This document shows, piece after piece, positions 57,211 through 64,000 of a stretch of 64,000 nt of DNA (within the stretch, counting starts at the first letter, position 1; each line of letters begins with the position of its first letter). Below the pieces are notes generated by a model. That model was not told the origin of the DNA and ran no database searches. It worked only from the letters and a program-made list of their open reading frames with translations. Source of the DNA: Actinomycetota bacterium (GTDB taxonomy: Bacteria > Actinomycetota > Acidimicrobiia > Acidimicrobiales > JAJPHD01); NCBI GenBank assembly GCA_021325455.1, contig JAJPHD010000008.1:1-64000 (forward strand), written 5' to 3'. The position numbers were made by a program, and so were the translations under genes.

Positions 57211-58122
57211 GTGGTGACCCGCCTCGGCTTCCCGTGGCGGGCCCCGGACTGGCCGGGGCAGCTGCCCCGCCCGGTCCGGCGCACCCTGGGGGTGGACTAC
57301 GACACCACCTGGGCCCGCCACGATGCGGTCCGCCTGGCCCGCATCGTGGCCCTGGGGGCCCTCGCCCGTCCCGCCCTCTGCTTGCTGGCCCAACCCAGCG
57401 TCACGGGCCTCGACCGCCTGGAGGGCCTCGACCCGCCCATCATCTTCGCTGCCAACCACGAGAGCCACCTCGACACCCCCCTGGTGCTGGTGAGCCTCCC
57501 CCCTCGCCTGCGCCACCGCACCATCGTGGCCGCCGGGGCCGACTACTTCTTCGACCGGGCCTGGAAGGCCCACCTGTGGGCCGGTGCCATCGGGGCCATC
57601 CCCGTCGAGCGTCGCAGGGTGAGCCGCCGCTCCACGGAGCTCGCTGCCGCTCTCCTCGAGGACGGCTGGAACCTGGTGGTGTTCCCCGAGGGAGGGCGCA
57701 GCCCCCACGGCTGGGGCCAGGAGTTCCGGGCCGGCGCCGCCTACCTCGCCCGCCGCACCGGGGTGCCGGTCGTGCCCGTCCACCTGGGCGGCACGGGGCG
57801 CATCCACGGCAAGTGGCGTCCGGGGCTCCACCCCGGCCGCACCACGGTCACCATGGGCCGCCCGCTGTGGCCGGCCGAGGGCGAGGATGCCCGCCGGCTG
57901 GGGGCCCGTATCGAGGCGGCGGTGGCCGCCCTGGCCGATGAGGCCGCCACCGACTGGTGGTCGTCCCGGCGGCGTGCCGCCGCCGGCGCTACGCCGCCTC
58001 TGACCGGCCCCGAGGCCTCCTCCTGGAGGCGGGCCTGGGCCCTCGGACCGGACCCCGACCAGGACCGCTGGCAAAGCCGGCGGTCCTGGCCCCTGAAGCG
58101 TCCTCAGCGCGCCTCGAGGTGA
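57211..58122 (+). CDS. 1-acyl-sn-glycerol-3-phosphate acyltransferase-like (PlsC)
   Basis: IIFAANHESHLDTPLVL (HX4D), VVFPEGGRSPHGWGQEFRAGAAYLARRTGVPVVPVHLGGT; GTG 57211 chosen, start uncertain. Confidence 0.88.
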   Translation: MVTRLGFPWRAPDWPGQLPRPVRRTLGVDYDTTWARHDAVRLARIVALGALARPALCLLAQPSVTGLDRLEGLDPPIIFAANHESHLDTPLVLVSLPPRLRHRTIVAAGADYFFDRAWKAHLWAGAIGAIPVERRRVSRRSTELAAALLEDGWNLVVFPEGGRSPHGWGQEFRAGAAYLARRTGVPVVPVHLGGTGRIHGKWRPGLHPGRTTVTMGRPLWPAEGEDARRLGARIEAAVAALADEAATDWWSSRRRAAAGATPPLTGPEASSWRRAWALGPDPDQDRWQSRRSWPLKRPQRASR

Positions 58123-58928
58123 TCACCGCGCCGAGGGGCGAGGGGCACACCGCGCCCCCCGTGCCGGCGGCCTTCCCCGGCCCCTCCTGAGGCGGTCCTC
58201 TGCCTTCGCCTCCAGCCCCGGCCCAGGGCGGCCAGCCGCTCGGACCTCAGCTCCTCGACATCGGGGTCCGCCAGCGCCGGCAGGGGTCCTACCACCATCT
58301 CCAGCAGATGATCGGCCAACGCCGGGTTACGGGCCAGGACGGGCCCGTGCAGGTAGGTCGCCACCACCCGGCCCGCCACCGCCCCTTCGGTAGCACCGCC
58401 TGTGCCGTTGCCGACTCCGGCGAGCACCCGGCCGAGAGGAGCCACCCCGGGACCCAGCTCGGTGACCCCACCGTGGTTCTCGTAGCCCGTGAGAAGGCCC
58501 CCCATCTCCGGGGCCTCGACCAGGATCTCGCCCACCGCCCTCCGCCCCGTACCCCGCCGGCTGGCCACGTCGATGAGCCCCACCCCCGCCCGGGGGCGCC
58601 CATCGGCGCCGGCGAAGGTGGCACCCACTATCTGGAAGCCGGCGCACACGGCGAGGACCACGGCCCCGCCGGCGACGGCCCGGGCCAGGGAACCGTCCTC
58701 GGCCAGCGCCGCGGCCGCCTGGGCCTGGGGCCCGTCCTCGCCACCTCCAAGGCAATAGATGTCGGCCGAGGCCGGCACCGGCGATCCCGAGGGTGCCCGC
58801 ACCACCTCTGCCCCCATTCCTCGCCAGCGCAGCCGCTGGGCCAGGACGACTGCGTTGCCACCGTCCCCGTAGGTGCCGAGCAGGTCGGGGAACACGTCCA
58901 CCACCCTCACCGTCGACGCCCCTCTCAA
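58104..58928 (-). CDS. gatD: lipid II isoglutaminyl synthase glutaminase subunit GatD-like
   Basis: VRVVDVFPDLLGTYGDGGNAVVLAQRLRWRG…ADIYCLGGGEDGPQ…VVLAVCAGFQIVG; downstream of murT-like gene. Confidence 0.9.
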   Translation of the reverse strand: MRGASTVRVVDVFPDLLGTYGDGGNAVVLAQRLRWRGMGAEVVRAPSGSPVPASADIYCLGGGEDGPQAQAAAALAEDGSLARAVAGGAVVLAVCAGFQIVGATFAGADGRPRAGVGLIDVASRRGTGRRAVGEILVEAPEMGGLLTGYENHGGVTELGPGVAPLGRVLAGVGNGTGGATEGAVAGRVVATYLHGPVLARNPALADHLLEMVVGPLPALADPDVEELRSERLAALGRGWRRRQRTASGGAGEGRRHGGRGVPLAPRRGDHLEAR

Positions 58929-60217
58929 CGCGCCCCCCGGGCCAGAAGGGCCGCCCGCAGGTCCTGGAAGGCCGTGTAGTTGGCGATCACGTCCACGGTG
59001 GCGCTGGCACCGCCATCATCGGGGGACCCGGCGCTGGTGCCCTCCGCCCCGGCCCGGCGCACCGCTTCGACCAGGTCCTCCACCACCTGGTGGCAGACAT
59101 CGGCGTAGCGCAGCCGCACGGCCAGGTCTCGCCGGCGCTCTCCGGTGGCCACCGCCGGCCGTCCTGCCAGCCGCTCGAAGGGGACGTCCCACAGCCAAGA
59201 CGGGTCCCGGCCGTCGGCGACCCGGGCATTGATGGCCAGCACGACCGGCGCCGGCGGAGGCGAGACCAGGTCCAGGAGCTCCGACCACCCGGCAGGGTTC
59301 TTGGCGAGCAGCAGCCGGGCCCGCAGGGGGCGCGGCCCGGCCAGGGTGAGCACCTGGTAGCGCCCTTCCACGTCCCCCACGGTCGCCATGGCCTCCAAGG
59401 CCTTGTCCAGCTCCACCCCCATGGCGGCGGCCAGGACCGCCGCCATGGCGGCGTTGGCCCGGTTGAACCGGCCCGGAAGGCCCAGTCGGAAGCCGATCCG
59501 CCCTCCGCCGGCCAGAGCCAGGCTCTCGCCCTCCAGCCATGCCTCGGGGCGGGGGCGGGCCAGCCCGCAGGAGGGGCAGCTCCAGTCCTCCCCCTCGAAG
59601 CGGATCCGCGCCTCGCAAGCGGGGCAACCTCCTGCATCCAGCCTCCACGCCTGGCCGGCCGCCACCCAGGTCACCTGGGACGCCGCCGACGCCGCCCAGG
59701 CCACGATGGGGTCGTCGCAGTTGGCCACGACCCGGAGCCGGGGCCGGCCGGCCACGGCCGCCCGCCAGCGGGCCCCCAGCGAACGCACCTCGCTCACCCG
59801 GTCCAGCTGGTCCCGGCTCAGGTTGAGCAGCGCCACCGCCACCGGGCTCACCTCCTCCACCACGTGCCCCAGCCACGCCTCGTCCACCTCCAAGGCGCCC
59901 GCGGCCCCCGCCGGAGCCTGGGCCAGGGCCGCCACCAGGCCGGCGGGGAGGTTGGAGCCGGTCTGGTTGCTCACGACCGGTCCCGCCGTGGCCAGGGCCG
60001 AGGCCAGCAGCCGGGTGGTTGTCGTCTTCCCGTTGGTCCCGCTCACCAGGCCCAGCGCATGGCCGCCAGCCAGCTGGCGGAGGGCACCGGGGTCCAGGGC
60101 CAGGGTCACGCGGCCACCTATCACGCTGCCCGAGCCCCGCCCCAGGCGCCGGGAGGCGGCCGCCACGGCCAGGCCCAGGGGAGCGGCCACGGCCGACCGG
60201 GCCGGCAGGTGCCTCAT
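58925..60217 (-). CDS. murT: lipid II isoglutaminyl synthase subunit MurT-like
   Basis: LVSGTNGKTTTTRLLASALATAGPVVSNQTGSNLPAGLV; Cys4 ribbon CPAC-X12-CPSC; ATG at 60217; 4-nt overlap with gatD. Confidence 0.92.
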   Translation of the reverse strand: MRHLPARSAVAAPLGLAVAAASRRLGRGSGSVIGGRVTLALDPGALRQLAGGHALGLVSGTNGKTTTTRLLASALATAGPVVSNQTGSNLPAGLVAALAQAPAGAAGALEVDEAWLGHVVEEVSPVAVALLNLSRDQLDRVSEVRSLGARWRAAVAGRPRLRVVANCDDPIVAWAASAASQVTWVAAGQAWRLDAGGCPACEARIRFEGEDWSCPSCGLARPRPEAWLEGESLALAGGGRIGFRLGLPGRFNRANAAMAAVLAAAMGVELDKALEAMATVGDVEGRYQVLTLAGPRPLRARLLLAKNPAGWSELLDLVSPPPAPVVLAINARVADGRDPSWLWDVPFERLAGRPAVATGERRRDLAVRLRYADVCHQVVEDLVEAVRRAGAEGTSAGSPDDGGASATVDVIANYTAFQDLRAALLARGAR

Positions 60218-61599
60218 CCTCCCGAGCGGCCCGGCGGCAGGGTCAGGGCCAGCTCGGCCGCGCTGGGCTGGTGCCTGCGCCTGGCCTCGGCGGGGAGCAG
60301 GCGGACGATGGCAGCCATGATGGCCTCGGTGTCGGCCACGGGGTCCTTCCGGGACAGGCGCACCGGGGGCCCAACCCGGATCCGCACCGAGGGTGGGTGC
60401 AGTACGGCCGTCAGCCGCGGAACCCGCTCCGAGCGGGGCCACACCCGTTCAGTACCCCACAGCCCCACCGGGATGACGGGAGCACGGGTCATGGCGGCCA
60501 GCCGGGCGGCCCCGGTCTTGCCCACCAGCACCGGGTCGAAGAAAGCCCGGCCCCGGGGGATGGTCCCTTGGGGGAGCATGACCACCAGCTCCCCCGCCTC
60601 GAGGACCCGAGCCGCCTCCCGCAGCGGCTGGTCCGACCCGCTGGCGCGGTCCACCCTGATCCCTCCCATGGCCCGGGCCAGCTGACCCACCACCGGGGCG
60701 TCGAAGACCTCCTTCTTGCCGAGGAAGCGCGCCGGCCGCCCCCGGCGCACGATGGCCACCGTGAGCGCCACCGGGTCGAAGTAGCTCCGGTGGTTCGCCA
60801 CCACGATCCCCGGTCCCTGGGCGGGGATGCGATCGACCGGACCGATGTCGAAGCGGGCGAACGGGAAGAGCTCGGGACGAGCCACCAGCCGGACCAGGTC
60901 GAAGGGCTCCATGCCGGCCAGCTTGGGCACCCCGGGTGGCACGTCCAGGTGGAGCACCGGCCACCGGCGCAGCAGGGCCAGGGCCCGCAGGCGGGGGTCG
61001 GGGTTGACGGCATGGGGATGGCCCACCACCGAAAGCAGGGGCACGTCGTAGATGCTGTCGGAGTAGGCGAAGCTGGCCCCGAGGTCGACGTCGTGGCGGG
61101 CGGACCACCTCCTCACCGCCCCCAGCTTCCCCAGGGCCCAGACGAACTCGCCCGCCAGCTTGCCGTTGTAGAGCCCGCCCTCCTCGGCGTAGCGAGTGGC
61201 CACCACGTCGTCAAACCCCAGCCGTTGGGCCAGCGGCTCCACCAGGTCGAAAGGAGTCGTGGTGGCCAGCACCCGCAAGTGGCCCGCCCGGGCGTGCTCG
61301 GCCAGGAGGGGCCGGGCATAGGGGGCCATCTGCTCCTCCAGCCGCTCTGCCGCCAGCCTGCCCGCCTCCCGCACCGCCTCCCGGGACCATCCCCTGGCCA
61401 CCAGCACGGCCCCCCTCGCCAGGGCCATGGAAGGCAGCGTCTCACCCACCAGGTCGTACAGGCGAAAGAGCACCCCCTCCCCCGGCAGGCGCCGCTGCCC
61501 TGCGATCCCGGCCTCGGTAAGGGCGCGGTTGATGACCGGGCCGCTCGCCGACCGGAGCAGGGTCCGGTCCAGGTCGAAGAAGGCAGCTCCCCGGGGCAT
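60214..61599 (-). CDS. HAD-IB phosphatase fused to PlsC-type acyltransferase
   Basis: AAFFDLDRTLLRSASGPVINRAL…YSDSIYDVPLLSVVGHPHAVNPDPRLRALA; then IVVANHRSYFDPVALTVAIVRRGRPARFLGKKEVFD…MLPQGTIPRG; ATG at 61599. Confidence 0.9.
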   Translation of the reverse strand: MPRGAAFFDLDRTLLRSASGPVINRALTEAGIAGQRRLPGEGVLFRLYDLVGETLPSMALARGAVLVARGWSREAVREAGRLAAERLEEQMAPYARPLLAEHARAGHLRVLATTTPFDLVEPLAQRLGFDDVVATRYAEEGGLYNGKLAGEFVWALGKLGAVRRWSARHDVDLGASFAYSDSIYDVPLLSVVGHPHAVNPDPRLRALALLRRWPVLHLDVPPGVPKLAGMEPFDLVRLVARPELFPFARFDIGPVDRIPAQGPGIVVANHRSYFDPVALTVAIVRRGRPARFLGKKEVFDAPVVGQLARAMGGIRVDRASGSDQPLREAARVLEAGELVVMLPQGTIPRGRAFFDPVLVGKTGAARLAAMTRAPVIPVGLWGTERVWPRSERVPRLTAVLHPPSVRIRVGPPVRLSRKDPVADTEAIMAAIVRLLPAEARRRHQPSAAELALTLPPGRSGG

Positions 61600-61607
61600 C
61601 GGGAGGC

Positions 61608-61613
61608 AGGCTA
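61608..61613 (-). promoter_or_regulatory. leaderless-type -10 (TAGCCT)
   Basis: TAGCCT, 8 nt to the ATG at 61599. Confidence 0.5.
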
Positions 61614-61645
61614 CCGCCAGTGCCGCTCCCCCCCCGGACGCGCGA

Positions 61646-61675
61646 AAGGGGCCGGTGGGGGGGAACCGGCCCCTT
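61646..61675. terminator. strong hairpin (terminator-like) in a divergent intergenic region
   Basis: AAGGGGCCGGT (61646-61656) / ACCGGCCCCTT (61665-61675), 11-bp perfect stem, 8-nt loop; no clear T-tract. Confidence 0.45.
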
Positions 61676-61794
61676 CGCTCTACGCCCAGGGCCGAAAGGG
61701 GGGGGACATCCGGCTCACCTGGGGTCGCCACCCATTATGCCCCCCGGGGCAAGATCTGTCCAACCGCTTCCACTGATACTTGGCATCATGTTGA

Positions 61795-62751
61795 ATGATG
61801 GACTTGCGCCAGCTCAATGCCCTGGTGGCCGTGGCCGACCACGGCACCTTCTCGGCCGCTGCCGACGCCCTTTCCACCGTGCAGTCCAACGTCTCGGCCC
61901 ATGTGGCCCACCTGGAGCGGGAGCTGGGGGTGGTCCTGGTCGACCGGGGGGCGGGCCGGCTGACAGAGGAAGGGGAGGCCGTGGTGGCCCGGGCCCGGCG
62001 GGTCCAGGGGGAGATCGAGGCCCTGGTGGCGGACCTGTCCGCCCTGCGCGACGAGGTGGCCGGCACGGCCCGCCTGGGGCTGATAGGAACCACTGCCCGC
62101 TGGCTCGTCCCCCGCCTGCTGTCGACCGTCGCCCAACGTCACCCCCGGCTCCACCTGGAGGCCGTGGAGGGCAACACCACCCTCCTCGAGCCCCTGCTGG
62201 TTGCGGGGCGGCTCGACCTGGCCGTCCTGCAGGGAACGGTCGCCGGCAGCGACCTGGTGCTGACCCCCCTCTTCACCGAGGACCTGGTGCTGGTGGTGCC
62301 AGCCGATCACCCGTTGGCCGACCAGGGACCCTTGGACCCGGCCCTGCTGGCGGGCTTGGGCCTCCTGCTACCGGTCAAGGGCACCGCCTTCCGCAACGAG
62401 ATCGACGCTGCCCTGGAGCCGCTCGGGATCACGCTCTCGCCGCGCGCCGAGCTGGACGGGGTGCGGCTCATCGCCTCGCTCACCTTCGAGGGGCTGGGGC
62501 CCGCCATCCTCCCCGCCACAGCCGTGCCCGGCTACCTGCGGGAGCAGTTCAGCCTGGTCCAGGTGAAGGGCATGCCGCGCCGGCGCATCGGCGTGGCCCT
62601 CCCCCGCAGGGGGAGGCCGTCGGCGCCGGCCCGGGCCGTCATATCCCTCCTGGACGAGGTCGTGGCGGACACCTCCTCCATCCCTGAGGGGCTGCATGCC
62701 GCCCCCCGGCTGGAAGGGTCCTCGAGTGGGAGGCACCCCGGGCAGGGATGA
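61795..62751 (+). CDS. LysR-family transcriptional regulator
   Basis: MDLRQLNALVAVADHGTFSAAADALSTVQSNVSAHVAHLERELGVVLVDRGAGRLTEEGEAVVARARRV plus LysR substrate-binding domain. Confidence 0.95.
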   Translation: MMDLRQLNALVAVADHGTFSAAADALSTVQSNVSAHVAHLERELGVVLVDRGAGRLTEEGEAVVARARRVQGEIEALVADLSALRDEVAGTARLGLIGTTARWLVPRLLSTVAQRHPRLHLEAVEGNTTLLEPLLVAGRLDLAVLQGTVAGSDLVLTPLFTEDLVLVVPADHPLADQGPLDPALLAGLGLLLPVKGTAFRNEIDAALEPLGITLSPRAELDGVRLIASLTFEGLGPAILPATAVPGYLREQFSLVQVKGMPRRRIGVALPRRGRPSAPARAVISLLDEVVADTSSIPEGLHAAPRLEGSSSGRHPGQG

Positions 62752-62797
62752 AGCGCCATTTCGTCATGGACCGGCCAACGCTTATGTTCGAGGCCTG

Positions 62798-64000
62798 ATG
62801 ACCAGTCCACCCCCTGCTGCTGCCGCCGTTGGATCCCTGGCCGAGAGCCTCCTGCGGGAACCGCTGCCCTTTGGCCTGAGGTGCTGGGACGGGAGCCGGG
62901 CCGGGCCGGCCGATGCCAAGGCCACCCTGGTGCTGCACTCACCCCTCGCCCTCCGGCGGGTCCTCTATGCACCCGGCGAGCTGGGTTTCGCCCGCAGCTA
63001 CGCCGCTGGCGAGCTGGATGTGGAGGGAGACCTCCTGTGGCTCATCGAGGTGGCGAGGCCGGCCCTCCGCCAGGCGAAGGCCCTGCGACCGGCGTCCCTG
63101 GCCCGGGCCAGGCAGGTGGCGGCCCTGGAAGGGGTGCTCGGAGGACCCTTGCCTCCCCCCCCCGAGGAGGCAAGGGTGGCCAGGTGGCGGGGACCCCTGG
63201 CCCGGGACAAGCGGGGCACCGCCCACCACTACGACATGGGCAACGAGTTCTACCGCCTGGTGCTGGGTCCTTCCATGACCTACTCCTGCGCCCGCTTCGT
63301 CCATCCCGACGACACGCTGGAGGCAGCCCAGGAGGCCAAGCACGACCTCATCTGCCGCAAGCTGGGCCTGGAGCCAGGGATGCGGCTGCTCGATGTGGGC
63401 TGCGGGTGGGGGACGCTGGCCCGCCATGCCGCCAGCCGGTACGGGGCCAAGGTGGTGGGCATAACCCTGTCGCCGGCCCAGCGCGACTGGGCCCTGGCAG
63501 CCGCTGAGGAGGCAGGGTTGGCCGGGCAGGTGGAGATCCGCCTGCAGCACTTCCGGGAGCTGGCCGGCGAGCAGTTCGACGCCGTCTGCAGCGTCGGGAT
63601 GTACGAGCACGTAGGCCCGGGGGAGGCGGAGAGCTACTTCGAGACCCTCCACCGGGCTTTGCGCCCCGGGGGACGGCTGCTCAACCACGCCATCTCGAAG
63701 CCCGGGGGGAGCCACTATGGATCCCGCTCGTTCCTGTTGCGTTACGTCTTCCCCAACGGGAGGCTGCGGGACGTGGGAGCCACGGCCCAGGCCATGCAGC
63801 GAGCGGGGCTCGAGGTGAGAGACGTGGAGTGCCTGAGGGAGCATTATGGGCTGACCCTGCGGGCATGGGTGGCGAACCTGGAGCGCCACTGGAAGGAGGC
63901 CGAGGCACTGGTGGGCCCGGGGCGGGCCAGGGTCTGGCGTCTCTACATGACCGGTTCCATCAACAGCTTCGAGACCGCCACCATCGCCGTGCACCAGGTG
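62798..64000 (+). CDS. cyclopropane-fatty-acyl-phospholipid synthase family, partial (runs off the window)
   Basis: DKRGTAHHYDMGNEFYRLVLGPSMTYSCARFVHPDDTLEAAQEAKHDLICRKLGLEPGMRLLDVGCGWGTLARHAA…VCSVGMYEHVGP; no stop before 64000. Confidence 0.92.
   Translation, partial: MTSPPPAAAAVGSLAESLLREPLPFGLRCWDGSRAGPADAKATLVLHSPLALRRVLYAPGELGFARSYAAGELDVEGDLLWLIEVARPALRQAKALRPASLARARQVAALEGVLGGPLPPPPEEARVARWRGPLARDKRGTAHHYDMGNEFYRLVLGPSMTYSCARFVHPDDTLEAAQEAKHDLICRKLGLEPGMRLLDVGCGWGTLARHAASRYGAKVVGITLSPAQRDWALAAAEEAGLAGQVEIRLQHFRELAGEQFDAVCSVGMYEHVGPGEAESYFETLHRALRPGGRLLNHAISKPGGSHYGSRSFLLRYVFPNGRLRDVGATAQAMQRAGLEVRDVECLREHYGLTLRAWVANLERHWKEAEALVGPGRARVWRLYMTGSINSFETATIAVHQV

Overview
64 kb of very GC-rich DNA, probably from an actinobacterium. 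I found about 45 protein-coding genes and saw no rRNA, tRNA or CRISPR. From left to right: (1) a decayed accessory edge at 1-4 kb, with the 3' tail of an ISL3-like transposase, two orphan ORFs (one with an apparent pair of compensating frameshifts) and a truncated AlbA_2-like fragment; (2) a catabolic-looking locus at 4-15 kb (alpha/beta hydrolase, GntR/FCD regulator, two Gfo/Idh/MocA oxidoreductases, an N,N-dimethylformamidase large-subunit-like protein, a D-2-hydroxyacid dehydrogenase, tandem DUF4438-like proteins, a family-5 solute-binding lipoprotein). The lipoprotein has a sigma70-like promoter with a perfect TTGTCGACAA palindrome in its spacer; (3) a treX-treY-treZ trehalose operon (15-21.7 kb); (4) a large surface-glycan-like locus (22-47.7 kb) with multi-domain glycosyltransferases, methyltransferases, two sets of paralogous polytopic membrane proteins (probable GT-C enzymes) and a GH-like lipoprotein; (5) an MBL-fold/Rieske fusion and an amidase; (6) a tightly coupled, apparently uncharacterised operon of acyl-CoA-reductase-like/HAD fusion, Zn alcohol dehydrogenase, divergent LarA-like protein and PlsC acyltransferase; (7) murT/gatD-like genes with a HAD-PlsC fusion, a LysR regulator and a CFA synthase. 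A pattern across the window is a TANNNT hexamer 6-9 nt upstream of many start codons, suggesting widespread leaderless transcription. Two short upstream ORFs end in ATGA overlaps with their downstream genes. All family calls come from reading motifs in the translations; no searches were run.
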